64,000 bases of DNA from Citrobacter telavivensis (lineage in GTDB: Bacteria; Pseudomonadota; Gammaproteobacteria; Enterobacterales; Enterobacteriaceae): positions 3,348,001 through 3,412,000 of the forward strand of contig CP045205.1 in the NCBI GenBank assembly GCA_009363175.1, in the 5' to 3' direction. Both the position numbers and the translations under genes were made by a program. Below, piece by piece: positions 1 to 8,594 of the stretch (position 1 is its first letter; each line of letters opens with the position of its first letter). The notes under the pieces were generated by a model. That model was not told where the DNA came from. It saw only the letters and a program-made list of their open reading frames with translations, and searched no databases.

Positions 1-516
1 AGTGAAATGGGCTATAGCCCGGCGGTGATTGGACTGAGCTATGTACCACAAACCATCGCGTTTCTGATTGGGGGCTACGGTTGTCGCGCCGCGCTGCAAA
101 AATGGCAGGGACAACAGCTTCTGCCCTGGCTACTGGTCATCTATGCGCTGAGCGTGGTGGCGACGTGGGCGGCAAGCTTTATCCATCACATTACGCTCGC
201 GGAAATCCTGATCCCGTTCTGTGTAATGGCGATTGCCAACGGGGCTATCTACCCGATTGTGGTTGCGCAGGCGCTGCGTCCTTTCCCGCAGGCTACGGGG
301 CGTGCCGCTGCCCTGCAAAATACCCTGCAGTTGGGTCTGTGCTTCCTGGCGAGTCTGGTGGTCTCCTGGCTTATCAGCACCCCGCTGCTGACCACGACCA
401 GCGTGATGCTGTCGACGGTCGTACTGGCTGGACTGGGTTATAAGATGCAGCTGCAAACCTCAAGCGCCAGTGAACAGCCTGATAATCACGGGATTGCCCA
501 CAGCGAATCCCATTGA
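1..516 (+). CDS. punC: PunC (YdhC) purine nucleoside MFS transporter, C-terminal part
   Basis: The reading frame is open from the first base, so the gene begins before the window; about 171 C-terminal residues are present. They are hydrophobic and form roughly the last five membrane segments of a 12-TM major facilitator of the Bcr/CflA type. The sequence closely resembles E. coli YdhC as I remember it, including the His/Ser-rich end (GIAHSESH). The family exports or imports small molecules by proton exchange; PunC is reported to take up purine nucleosides. The next gene, cfa, lies downstream on the same strand, as in E. coli. No terminator is obvious between them, but cfa has its own promoters. 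Confidence 0.9.
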   Translation, partial: SEMGYSPAVIGLSYVPQTIAFLIGGYGCRAALQKWQGQQLLPWLLVIYALSVVATWAASFIHHITLAEILIPFCVMAIANGAIYPIVVAQALRPFPQATGRAAALQNTLQLGLCFLASLVVSWLISTPLLTTTSVMLSTVVLAGLGYKMQLQTSSASEQPDNHGIAHSESH

Positions 517-560
517 TATTAATGATAATCACCCTTAATTAGTCGGCTAACAATTTTTGG

Positions 561-597
561 TTGAATCATCGATTTTTGAGGCCTATACTAAATTTCG
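561..597 (+). promoter_or_regulatory. Distal cfa promoter (sigma-70 type)
   Basis: TTGAAT at 561-566 and TATACT at 584-589 are separated by 17 bp, putting the transcription start near 596-597. That gives a leader of about 210 nt before cfa, matching the long-leader transcript known for E. coli cfa, whose leader is a target of small RNAs. The rest of 517-807 is this leader; it holds a GGGAACCG/CGTTCCC-type hairpin near 630-650 and no gene. Confidence 0.7.
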
Positions 598-761
598 GTT
601 GTTAAAATTACGATAATAATTATGTGCTAACGGGAACCGGAGCGTTCCCGGTTCACCACGGATGGCCTTTTCGGCAAGGGGTCCTCCCTTCCTCTGTTCT
701 ACGTCGGATAATAGACTCGCGGAATGATCCCGCGAGATTTCTCACAAAGCCCAAAAAGCGT

Positions 762-774
762 CTACGCTGTTTTA
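762..774 (+). promoter_or_regulatory. Proximal cfa promoter (sigma-S type)
   Basis: CTACGCT at 762-768 fits the extended -10 element favoured by the stationary-phase sigma factor, and transcription would start about 34 nt before the cfa ATG. E. coli cfa is known to have a sigma-S promoter at this distance. Assigned from motif and spacing only. Confidence 0.6.
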
Positions 775-807
775 AGGTTCTGATCACCGACCAGTGATGG
801 AGAAGCT

Positions 808-1956
808 ATGAGTTCATCGTGTATAGAAGAAGTCAGCGTACCGGATGACGACTGGTACCGTATCACTAGCGAATTATTAAGCCGCGCCGGTATTGCCATC
901 AACGGCTCTTCACCAGCAGATATACGCGTCAAAAACCCCGATTTTTTCAAACGTGTTTTACAAGAGGGGTCGCTCGGTCTGGGTGAAAGTTATATGGATG
1001 GCTGGTGGGAGTGCGATCGACTGGACCAGTTTTTTAGCAAAGTCCTGCGCGCAGGACTGGAAAACCAACTTCCGCACCATTTCAAAGATACTCTCCGCAT
1101 CGCCGGCGCTCGCCTGTTCAATTTGCAAAGTAAAAAACGCGCCTGGATCGTCGGTAAAGAGCATTACGATCTCGGTAACGATCTGTTCAGCCGCATGCTC
1201 GACCCGTACATGCAGTATTCCTGCGCTTACTGGAAGGACGCTGACACTCTGGAAGCAGCGCAGCAGGCCAAACTGCGGTTAATCTGCGAGAAGTTGCAAC
1301 TGCAACCCGGCATGCGGGTGCTGGATATCGGCTGCGGCTGGGGCGGTTTGTCGCACTACATGGCGACGAACTACGACGTTAGCGTGGTTGGCGTGACAAT
1401 TTCTGCCGAGCAGCAGAAACTGGCGCAGGCGCGCTGTGCGGGACTGGATGTGTCGATTTTGCTGCAGGATTATCGTGACTTGCGCGATCAGTTCGACCGC
1501 ATTGTGTCAGTAGGTATGTTTGAGCACGTCGGTCCAAAAAACTACCCGACCTATTTCGACGTCGTTGATCGCAACCTGAAACCGGAGGGGTTGTTCCTGC
1601 TGCACACCATCGGTTCGAAAAAAACCGACAACAATGTCGATCCGTGGATCAATAAGTACATCTTCCCCAACGGTTGCCTCCCGTCAGTGCGCCAGATAGC
1701 TAACGCCAGCGAAGCGCACTTTGTGATGGAAGACTGGCACAACTTCGGCGCGGATTACGACACAACGCTGATGGCGTGGTACGAACGTTTCCTCGCCGCC
1801 TGGCCGGAAATTGCCGATAACTATACCGAGCGCTTTAAACGGATGTTCAGCTACTACCTGAACGCCTGCGCCGGTGCGTTTCGCGCCCGCGATATTCAGC
1901 TCTGGCAGGTGGTGTTCTCACGCGGCGTCGAAGACGGCCTGCGCGTTGCCCGCTAA
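808..1956 (+). CDS. cfa: Cyclopropane-fatty-acyl-phospholipid synthase
   Basis: Adds a methylene group from S-adenosylmethionine across the cis double bond of unsaturated acyl chains in membrane phospholipids, usually on entry to stationary phase. The 382 residues equal the E. coli enzyme in length and are almost identical where I can compare. The SAM-binding motif VLDIGCGWGG lies at about residues 171-180, followed by VGVTIS. The C-terminal region with FEHVG and YSCAY carries conserved active-site residues. The start is preceded by GATGGAGAAGCT, which provides a Shine-Dalgarno sequence. It acts as a peripheral protein on the inner membrane. Convergent with ribC. Confidence 0.98.
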   Translation: MSSSCIEEVSVPDDDWYRITSELLSRAGIAINGSSPADIRVKNPDFFKRVLQEGSLGLGESYMDGWWECDRLDQFFSKVLRAGLENQLPHHFKDTLRIAGARLFNLQSKKRAWIVGKEHYDLGNDLFSRMLDPYMQYSCAYWKDADTLEAAQQAKLRLICEKLQLQPGMRVLDIGCGWGGLSHYMATNYDVSVVGVTISAEQQKLAQARCAGLDVSILLQDYRDLRDQFDRIVSVGMFEHVGPKNYPTYFDVVDRNLKPEGLFLLHTIGSKKTDNNVDPWINKYIFPNGCLPSVRQIANASEAHFVMEDWHNFGADYDTTLMAWYERFLAAWPEIADNYTERFKRMFSYYLNACAGAFRARDIQLWQVVFSRGVEDGLRVAR

Positions 1957-1963
1957 TCTTCAT

Positions 1964-1985
1964 GCCCCCGCCGTCCTGCGGGGGC
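1964..1985. terminator. Hairpin between convergent cfa and ribC
   Basis: An 8-bp perfect stem GCCCCCGC/GCGGGGGC with a 6-nt loop lies between the two stop codons. Neither side has a strong T-tract, so it is a plausible but not textbook bidirectional terminator. Confidence 0.5.
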
Positions 1986-1994
1986 TGCGCTGTC

Positions 1995-2636
1995 TTACGC
2001 TTCGCTGGCGGTTTTCACCACCGCAGCTTCACGCGCAGCCAGCACGCGTTCCACCGTATCCACCACGGCCTGCGTTTGCGGGTCGATTTCGATATTGACG
2101 CGCGCGCCCAGTTTCTTTCTCCCAAGCGTCGTGCGTTCCAGTGTTTCCGGAATAAGATGTACGCAAAAGCGCGTCGCAGTCACTTCGCCAACGGTCAGGC
2201 TGATCCCGTCAATGCCAATAAATCCTTTGTACAGGATGTACTTCATCAACGTCGGATCCTGGACTTTGAACCAGATCTGACGGTTATTCTCAGACGTCAA
2301 AATCTTTGATACTTCCGCCGTGGTCATAATGTGACCGGACATCAGATGTCCACCAATCTCATCGCTGAATTTTGCCGCGCGCTCGACGTTCACCAGGTCA
2401 CCCACTTTCAGATCGCCCAGATTGGTAATGCGCAGCGTCTCCTTCATCAGATCAAAACTGATGCGGTTACCGTTAATTTCTGTCACGGTCAGGCAGCAGC
2501 CGTTGTGCGCCACCGATGCGCCCGTTTCCAGCGCGTCCAGCATGTATTCAGGTAATTCCACTACATGGGTGCGAAAATTTGGTTTTTCATCAATCGACAC
2601 CAGTTTGGCGGTGCCCTGCACAATACCTGTAAACAT
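1995..2636 (-). CDS. ribC: Riboflavin synthase, alpha subunit
   Basis: Dismutates two molecules of 6,7-dimethyl-8-ribityllumazine to riboflavin and a pyrimidine, the last step of vitamin B2 synthesis in the cytosol. The 213-residue protein begins with the characteristic MFTGIVQG and contains the two repeated lumazine-binding barrels: N-terminal half with NGCCLTV (about 44-50) and C-terminal half with GIDGISLTV (about 140-148). The gene is also called ribE. It is divergent from mdtK, as in E. coli. I saw no FMN riboswitch in the 200-bp intergenic region. Confidence 0.97.
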   Translation of the reverse strand: MFTGIVQGTAKLVSIDEKPNFRTHVVELPEYMLDALETGASVAHNGCCLTVTEINGNRISFDLMKETLRITNLGDLKVGDLVNVERAAKFSDEIGGHLMSGHIMTTAEVSKILTSENNRQIWFKVQDPTLMKYILYKGFIGIDGISLTVGEVTATRFCVHLIPETLERTTLGRKKLGARVNIEIDPQTQAVVDTVERVLAAREAAVVKTASEA

Positions 2637-2854
2637 ACCTGCAACTCCTGAATTCAGTTAAACCATTTCTGCCTGCCACAATAGCAGTTGGAAAATCAGG
2701 TTGCCAGTGAAGCACCCATTGCGCCTGTTTTTTCACTGGAGAAATATGTATTCATCGCTACAATAGACTGAAATTTCCCCTGCATCTTCTTCTTGCTGCC
2801 ACTCGTGGCGGCTTTTTTAGTCTCTCAAATAAAAACAAAATGATAGGTGTACAC

Positions 2855-4228
2855 GTGCAGAAGTATATCAGTGAAGCGCGTCAGTTATTGGCTCTGGCAA
2901 TTCCGGTGATTCTTGCGCAAATCGCCCAAACCGCAATGGGGTTCGTTGATACCGTGATGGCGGGTGGCTACAGCGCCACCGACATGGCCGCCGTCGCCAT
3001 TGGGACGTCCATCTGGCTGCCCGCCATTCTGTTCGGTCACGGGCTGCTGCTGGCGCTAACCCCGGTGATTGCTCAGCTCAACGGTTCCGGGCGTCGTGAA
3101 CGCATTGCGCATCAGGTTCGCCAGGGATTCTGGCTGGCGGGTTTTGTCTCGGTGCTGGTTATGGTCGTGCTGTGGAACGCCGGTTACATCATCCGCGCGA
3201 TGCACAATATTGATCCGGCCCTGGCGGATAAGGCCGTCGGTTACCTGCGCGCATTATTATGGGGCGCACCGGGTTATCTGTTCTTTCAGGTCGCGCGTAA
3301 CCAGTGTGAAGGTCTGGCAAAAACCAAACCCGGTATGGTGATGGGTTTTCTCGGTCTGCTGGTCAACATCCCGGTGAACTATATCTTTATCTATGGTCAC
3401 TTCGGCATGCCGGAACTCGGCGGTGTCGGCTGTGGCGTGGCTACCGCAGCGGTCTATTGGGTGATGTTCTGCGCGATGCTCTGGTATGTCAAACACGCAC
3501 GTTCAATGCGCGATATTCGTAATGAGCAGCGCTTCAGTAAGCCAGATAGCGTGGTGATGAAACGTCTGGTGCAACTGGGTCTGCCGATTGCGCTGGCGCT
3601 GTTTTTTGAAGTCACGCTGTTCGCCGTCGTGGCGCTGCTGGTTTCGCCGCTGGGCATTGTCGATGTTGCAGGCCACCAGATTGCCCTGAACTTCAGTTCA
3701 CTGATGTTTGTATTGCCGATGTCGCTGGCGGCGGCGGTCACCATTCGCGTGGGCTACCGTCTGGGACAAGGCTCTACGCTGGATGCGCAAACCGCTGCGC
3801 GTACCGGTTTAGGCGTTGGCGTCTGCATGGCATGCCTCACTGCCATCTTTACCGTGACGCTGCGTGAGCATATCGCCCTGCTCTATAACGACAATCCTGA
3901 AGTGGTGACGCTGGCGGCGCAACTGATGCTGCTGGCGGCGGTGTATCAGATTTCAGACTCCATTCAGGTCATCGGTAGCGGGATCCTGCGTGGTTATAAA
4001 GATACGCGCTCGATTTTCTTTATCACCTTTACAGCGTACTGGGTGTTGGGACTGCCGAGCGGTTATATCCTCGCACTGACCGATCTGGTGGTGGATCGTA
4101 TGGGTCCGGCGGGATTCTGGATGGGCTTTATCATCGGCCTGACCTCGGCCGCGATTATGATGATGCTGCGGATGCGCTTCCTGCAACGCCAGCCGTCGAC
4201 GGTCATTCTGCAGCGCGCTGCGCGATAA
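2855..4228 (+). CDS. mdtK: MdtK (NorM) multidrug efflux pump, MATE family
   Basis: A 12-TM cation-coupled exporter of fluoroquinolones and other drugs in the inner membrane. From the GTG at 2855 the product has 457 residues, the same as E. coli MdtK, and starts VQKYISEARQ (Met when initiated). The GTG is preferred to the ATG at 2840 because AGGTGT sits about six bases ahead and the homologue begins there. MATE hallmarks include the duplicated 6+6 helix arrangement and QIAQTAMGFVDTVMAG in the first helix pair. A hairpin follows the stop codon. Confidence 0.95.
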   Translation: MQKYISEARQLLALAIPVILAQIAQTAMGFVDTVMAGGYSATDMAAVAIGTSIWLPAILFGHGLLLALTPVIAQLNGSGRRERIAHQVRQGFWLAGFVSVLVMVVLWNAGYIIRAMHNIDPALADKAVGYLRALLWGAPGYLFFQVARNQCEGLAKTKPGMVMGFLGLLVNIPVNYIFIYGHFGMPELGGVGCGVATAAVYWVMFCAMLWYVKHARSMRDIRNEQRFSKPDSVVMKRLVQLGLPIALALFFEVTLFAVVALLVSPLGIVDVAGHQIALNFSSLMFVLPMSLAAAVTIRVGYRLGQGSTLDAQTAARTGLGVGVCMACLTAIFTVTLREHIALLYNDNPEVVTLAAQLMLLAAVYQISDSIQVIGSGILRGYKDTRSIFFITFTAYWVLGLPSGYILALTDLVVDRMGPAGFWMGFIIGLTSAAIMMMLRMRFLQRQPSTVILQRAAR

Positions 4229-4234
4229 AACGGC

Positions 4235-4258
4235 AATAGCCGCCAGTTGGCGGCTATT
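4235..4258 (+). terminator. Hairpin downstream of mdtK
   Basis: A 10-bp perfect stem AATAGCCGCC/GGCGGCTATT with loop AGTT begins six bases after the mdtK stop codon. It is followed by a short pyrimidine-rich stretch (CTCTCG) rather than a long T run. Likely transcription terminator. Confidence 0.6.
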
Positions 4259-4324
4259 CTCTCGACATTTTGCGCACTTCCTCCGCAATCGGGTGAAATC
4301 CGGAAGAAAATTACCATTTCCCTC

Positions 4325-4360
4325 TTGCCTCATCCCGGCTCTGCCGCTAATATTCGTCCC
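4325..4360 (+). promoter_or_regulatory. Promoter of the tRNA-Val pair
   Basis: TTGCCT (4325-4330), 17-bp spacer, TAATAT (4348-4353), then a GC-rich discriminator with CCCC. This is the usual architecture of a stringently controlled stable-RNA promoter. Transcription would begin about 20 nt before the first mature tRNA. Confidence 0.7.
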
Positions 4361-4379
4361 CGTTGTCACACACAACATT

Positions 4380-4456
4380 GCGTTCATAGCTCAGTTGGTT
4401 AGAGCACCACCTTGACATGGTGGGGGTCGTTGGTTCGAGTCCAATTGAACGCACCA
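4380..4456 (+). tRNA. valV: tRNA-Val (anticodon GAC)
   Basis: A 77-nt cloverleaf with the 3' CCA encoded. The acceptor arms GCGTTCA/TGAACGC pair exactly. The D arm contains AGCTCAGTTGGTTAGAGC, the anticodon loop is CTTGACATG with GAC, and the T loop contains GGTTCGAGTCC. It reads GUC/GUU valine codons. Confidence 0.97.
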
Positions 4457-4470
4457 TCTCATCTTTATAT

Positions 4471-4547
4471 GCGTCTGTAGCTCAGTTGGTTAGAGCACCA
4501 CCTTGACATGGTGGGGGTCGATGGTTCGAGTCCATTCAGACGCACCA
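4471..4547 (+). tRNA. valW: tRNA-Val (anticodon GAC)
   Basis: The second copy begins 14 nt after the first and is also 77 nt with encoded CCA. It differs from valV in the acceptor stem (GCGTCTG/CAGACGC) and a few T-arm positions, while the anticodon arm is the same. The two are co-transcribed. In E. coli ydhR follows directly; here about 4 kb of islet lies between. Confidence 0.97.
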
Positions 4548-5879
4548 TTTCGTTATCTTCCTGTTATACCCCAAATTCTCATCTGCTAACCGGTAACCCC
4601 GTTAATGACTGAACAGTAAACGGTCGTTTTTCGCCTGACTGTCCGCGATATAGAAACGGGTAAACCACGCTGGCTGCCCTGTTATCGCCGTGGGTTTGAG
4701 CAGTTTGAGCACCTGAACGTCGCCAACCCCCTGCATTCGCTGACGAAACTGGAGATGATCAAACACTCTGATGGCTTCAATAACATAGGCCATCGCAATC
4801 TTTTGATCTTCAATCATGATCAGGTGGTCACCATTATTCTTCTCACCCGAGGGGGCCAGATTGCTCGAGCCGGTGAACACTTTGGCGCTGGCCAGATTAA
4901 AATCGGTCACCACAAATTTATGGTGAATATTGATTCCCTTACCACCTGCCCATTCAGTTCGAAATGGCTCTGGCGCTTTTTTCGCCAGGTAGGCAAAATC
5001 GGCAACGGCCAGCGTGCCATCCGGTTTCACCACCTGCAATTCTCCCGCCGTATTCACCGTGCCATAGCTGAAGACAGGACGATTCAGTAATTCTGCAAGC
5101 GCAACGCCCACCGGTGATTCCCTCATATTATTAAGAAAAGCGATGGAATAGAACACAGACGAACTCGCCTGGTTAATGGCGTTCACCACCGGGTCCAGCG
5201 AAAGCGACGTTGCGCGATGGGGAGAATAAGAGACGTTAATCGTCGGCCCATTTGCATGTTCTATTGTCTGTATACTCTGCGATAACGGAGAATGGCGAAA
5301 CGCTTTAGGCTCGGTAAACGCCTCATCAAACATCTGGCCGAACGATGCCGCAACGCCAGAGGAATGAAAGACCAGCACGTTATTCGCCTGGATATAGAGA
5401 CCGCGGAAAGAAAAATTGGTTGAGCCGCACAGCACTTTAACCGCCTGATTTTGCTTATCGCGCTGGATCAGTACCTTATGGTGCTGAAGGTTAAAAAAGC
5501 GGGTACGTGTAACCTGCGCCCCCGCGACAGTCAGTCGCTGTGACGCCACACTTTCGCTGCTGTTCTTCGCGCCGTGCCCTTCCAGGATGCCCGTCTCTTT
5601 ATCTTTCTTCGAAGAATCATCAATAACCGCCCGCAAGCGTGGGCCGATCGCCTCCAGCTTTTCGACCAGGTCCGGAAGATTCAGATCGTAGGCCATGAAA
5701 TCAAGACGGAGTTCAGGATTGTCTAATACCTCCTGAATAAAAGTATCAATCAGGGTTTTTGCTTCAAATCCCAGCCAGTCATAAACGGTCTCGCCCCGGT
5801 TATTTTTCACATCGTCGCGCAGTTTAAAATTGAGTCCATCCTCATCCTGACCGGGAATAATGTCAGCGTTATTATTAAA

Positions 5880-5888
5880 CTGGTCGCG
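5880..5888. repeat. Target-site duplication of IS1, left copy
   Basis: CTGGTCGCG immediately precedes the IS1 left end and is repeated exactly at 6657-6665. Nine bases is the usual IS1 duplication length. Confidence 0.95.
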
Positions 5889-5943
5889 GGTGATGCTGCC
5901 AACTTACTGATTTAGTGTATGATGGTGTTTTTGAGGTGCTCCA

Positions 5944-6219
5944 GTGGCTTCTGTTTCTATCAGCTGTCCCTCCTGTTCAGCTACTGACGGGGTGGTGCGT
6001 AACGGCAAAAGCACTGCCGGACATCAGCGCTATCTCTGCTCTCACTGCCGTAAAACATGGCAACTGCAGTTCACTTACACCGCTTCTCAACCCGGTACGC
6101 ACCAGAAAATCATTGATATGGCCATGAATGGCGTTGGATGCCGGGCAACCGCCCGCATTATGGGCGTTGGCCTCAACACGATTTTCCGCCATTTAAAAAA
6201 CTCAGGCCGCAGTCGGTAA
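5944..6219 (+). CDS. insA: IS1 InsA, regulatory/DNA-binding protein
   Basis: A 91-residue protein with an N-terminal zinc ribbon (CPSC at about 9-12, CSHC at about 32-35) and a C-terminal helix-turn-helix. InsA alone binds the IS ends and represses transposition. Near its end the run AAAAAAC (6195-6201) permits a -1 ribosomal shift into insB, giving the InsAB' transposase. It appears intact. Confidence 0.95.
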   Translation: MASVSISCPSCSATDGVVRNGKSTAGHQRYLCSHCRKTWQLQFTYTASQPGTHQKIIDMAMNGVGCRATARIMGVGLNTIFRHLKNSGRSR

Positions 6220-6641
6220 CCTCGCGCATACAGCCGGGCAGTGACGTCATCGTCTGCGCGGAAATGGACGAACAGTGGGGATACGTCGGGGCTAAATCGC
6301 GCCAGCGCTGGCTGTTTTACGCGTATGACAGGCTCCGGAAGACGGTTGTTGCGCACGTATTCGGTGAACGCACGATGGCGACGCTGGGGCGTCTTATGAG
6401 CCTGCTGTCACCCTTTGACGTGGTGATATGGATGACGGATGGCTGGCCGCTGTATGAATCCCGCCTGAAGGGAAAGCTGCACGTAATCAGCAAGCGATAT
6501 ACGCAGCGAATTGAGCGGCATAACCTGAATCTGAGGCAGCACCTGGCACGGCTGGGACGGAAGTCGCTGTCGTTCTCAAAATCGGTGGAGCTGCATGACA
6601 AAGTCATCGGGCATTATCTGAACATAAAACACTATCAATAA
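6138..6641 (+). CDS. insB: IS1 InsB, transposase part
   Basis: The 167-codon frame overlaps insA in the -1 register. It contributes the catalytic DDE-type domain after frameshifting at 6195-6201, with acidic residues visible in CAEMDEQWGYVG and WMTDGWPLYE and the conserved QRIERHNLNLRQHLARL region. The active product is the InsAB' fusion rather than a free protein. No damage is seen, so the element may still be able to move. Confidence 0.93.
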   Translation: MPGNRPHYGRWPQHDFPPFKKLRPQSVTSRIQPGSDVIVCAEMDEQWGYVGAKSRQRWLFYAYDRLRKTVVAHVFGERTMATLGRLMSLLSPFDVVIWMTDGWPLYESRLKGKLHVISKRYTQRIERHNLNLRQHLARLGRKSLSFSKSVELHDKVIGHYLNIKHYQ

Positions 6642-7154
6642 GTTGGAGTCATTACCCTGGTCGCGATATGCCTGCGACGACGCAAAGTTGCGCGTAAAAC
6701 CAATATCAACAATATCGTCGTACGTGACCGGCGAAAGCTCAATACTGGTTTCCAGGGTAATACCCTCGCGTAAACTCCCGTCAGGCTCCATATGCATTTT
6801 GGTTGCCTGATAGCGATAGATTCCTGCTACCGGTTGCCAGGGAAAATCGATCCAGCGAAATCGCTGCAACGGTGCGATGCTGGTATCAAACAATCGATCG
6901 CCCGTCACCTTCGCATTCGTATAATCAAAGGCAATACGATTTTTAAGGCAGGTATATTTTTTACTGTTCGGCGGCCACACTTTTACGGCAAAGCCAACAA
7001 AGTCAGGCTCGGGTTCATCGACATCGAAACCCAGCAGTACCATTCTTTCTCCACGCCACAGCTTAAAATGAAAACCGTTATCCGTGGCATAGCAGGTATA
7101 TTCAGACATAGTGACCTCGATGGTTAAATAATTATGCCTTTCAGCGCGCCGATA

Positions 7155-8219
7155 TTACGGCTGCAATTTAACGACTGAGAAATCCACAATCGCCCTTGCG
7201 GCAAAACAGTAAGGTGCCGAGCGCCTGATATCGGAAATCTTAATACCGTTCACGTCATAAAGCTGGTTACTGTTGAGATCGCGAATGGCGAAGTAGTACA
7301 GTTTGTCCAGTGCAGTAACTCGCATACCGCCGCTGGCGGGAAGACGGCCGCGCGACGGAAGCATTATCGCCTTCAACCGCCCCTCTCGCGGTGGCGTAAA
7401 TATCGCCAGGGTCGGTGCGGTCCCCGCAGGAGCGGTATCTTCCATCATTTCAACACTCAGACGTCGTCCCGGCAAAACCGCCGAAATATCCAGAGAAACC
7501 CAGGCTTCGTTTTGCGCCAGTGAATCGCGGTCGGTATTCGGATCCTGGCGGGGGATCGCGGAGCGAAAACCAAGCCCTGTCAGGATTTTGTTTACCCCTA
7601 CGCTGCCGCCGCTGACGATCATCGCGGTGAGTATCTCGGTGAACATGTCCCCGGACACCGTGAATCCACGGTAGGCGGAAAATAGTTCAGCCATCAGATC
7701 GAGCTTAAATGAGCTGACGACGAGCCAGGAGCCCACCAGCATGATGGGGGTACGCCAGGCGCGTCCCACCACAAGCGCCTGAAAAAGACGCCAGTTAAAC
7801 AGTAGCGCAAAGGCGCTTTCCATCAGCAGCGCCAGCACAAAGGCCGCCATCAGCACCACGAAGGCCTGCTGGACAGAGGCTGATGAGATCTGGGCCTGTT
7901 GTTGCGGAATAACCTGCACCAGCAGCGGAGTGTCCCCTGGGCAAGGGACAACGCTGGTCTCTCCGGTATCAAGCGTCACCAGGAAGGGTTCTTGCTGTGT
8001 TGCGGGTACGGTGATGCTGGCAACGTACATCGCACCATCCCTTTCCACGGCTATCTTACCGACAGGAGAAGGCTCCGGCGGTCTGATGCAGGGGGCGCGG
8101 GCAATCGCCGTGGCGACGCCCGTCTGCACAGGGACAATGGCACTCGGCGCGGCCCGTAATTCAGTCGTGGGATTTAGCAATAAAAATGCGCTGACAGGAA
8201 AAATAAGACGTGCTCGCAT
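7155..8219 (-). CDS. Unrecognised membrane protein of the tRNA-Val islet
   Basis: I do not recognise a family. The 354 residues start with a likely signal sequence (MRARLIFPVSAFLLLNP) and a short periplasm-like region with two cysteines (about 43 and 93). One strongly hydrophobic helix follows (about 121-145, VVLMAAFVLALLMESAFALL), then a second hydrophobic stretch (about 156-170) and possibly one near 190-205. The C-terminal 150 residues are soluble and look beta-rich. It lies 45 bp upstream of the PLD-like gene on the same strand, so the two probably form an operon. GAGG lies five bases before the ATG. A shared function with the phospholipase is an inference from position only. Confidence 0.75.
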   Translation of the reverse strand: MRARLIFPVSAFLLLNPTTELRAAPSAIVPVQTGVATAIARAPCIRPPEPSPVGKIAVERDGAMYVASITVPATQQEPFLVTLDTGETSVVPCPGDTPLLVQVIPQQQAQISSASVQQAFVVLMAAFVLALLMESAFALLFNWRLFQALVVGRAWRTPIMLVGSWLVVSSFKLDLMAELFSAYRGFTVSGDMFTEILTAMIVSGGSVGVNKILTGLGFRSAIPRQDPNTDRDSLAQNEAWVSLDISAVLPGRRLSVEMMEDTAPAGTAPTLAIFTPPREGRLKAIMLPSRGRLPASGGMRVTALDKLYYFAIRDLNSNQLYDVNGIKISDIRRSAPYCFAARAIVDFSVVKLQP

Positions 8220-8488
8220 CGTGGCCTCGTGACGAATAATGAAGGAATATCACGTGATTCAGTTGCTTTTGTGAGAATAGCGGGTTTAAACGTATCGGGA
8301 CTAAGCGTTATCCATGATCTAAGCGTGAATCTTTCACCCGTTGAGGTGATCGCAAAATAATAACCTGACCAGAAAACGTACTCTGTTGCCCTATTACTTC
8401 CTGTCGACGCCTCATAAAGCATGAATAAAAGCTTTTGCTGAACGCACTGAATTTCAAAAACGTGACTCCAGAGAGAATGTGCCGACAT
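8174..8488 (-). CDS. Possible 104-residue hypothetical protein
   Basis: An open frame from an ATG at 8488 is preceded by GGGGGAGC, a good ribosome-binding site seven bases upstream. It ends 46 bp inside the start of the next gene, an overlap compatible with translational coupling. No motif is recognised and no membrane helix is clear. The stretch is AT-richer than its surroundings. It may be the first gene of the membrane-protein/PLD operon, a remnant, or chance. The remaining bases to ydhR (8489-8594) hold nothing I can name. Confidence 0.3.
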   Translation of the reverse strand: MSAHSLWSHVFEIQCVQQKLLFMLYEASTGSNRATEYVFWSGYYFAITSTGERFTLRSWITLSPDTFKPAILTKATESRDIPSLFVTRPRCEHVLFFLSAHFYC

Positions 8489-8594
8489 TATTGCTCCCCC
8501 CGAATCTGGTACAATCCCGTACACAATGTCAGAGGGAAGCGCCCGGGATATTTTTATCGTGCGTTATCGTTGAGTATTGAGAGGGAGAAGGATT

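Larger units (their letters stand above)
5889..6656 (+). mobile_element. Complete IS1 element (768 bp)
   Basis: It begins GGTGATGCTGCCAACTTACT and ends with the imperfect inverted repeat AGTTGGAGTCATTACC. The length is exactly 768 bp, the standard IS1 size. Flanking 9-bp direct repeats (5880-5888 and 6657-6665) show a simple, probably recent insertion. It encodes InsA and InsB with a slippery A6C run joining them. Confidence 0.97.
4602..7109 (-). pseudogene. Phospholipase-D-like protein with two HKD motifs, interrupted by IS1
   Basis: Removing the IS1 (5889-6656) and one copy of its target duplication restores one in-frame gene of 576 codons. The frame reads through the junction from SQAYRDQ to FNNNADIIPG. 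The N-terminal 150 residues (MSEYTCYATDNG onward) look like an aromatic-rich beta domain that I do not recognise. The C-terminal 400 carry two PLD-type sites, FNLQHHKVLI..GSTNFSFRG and INIHHKFVV..GSSNLAPSG. Two such motifs form one active site in phospholipases and in some nucleases. A GTG at 5810 could start a 402-residue fragment that keeps both motifs, so partial activity is possible. It lies downstream of, and co-directional with, a membrane-protein gene. Natural substrate unknown. Confidence 0.85.

Noticed and set aside
2637..2854. FMN riboswitch ahead of ribC
   Set aside because: The conserved FMN-aptamer segments were not seen in this divergent interval; in enterobacteria that element normally precedes ribB.
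4548..4601. Phage or island attachment site at the 3' end of valW
   Set aside because: No second copy of the tRNA end and no integrase gene were found within the islet or before ydhR.
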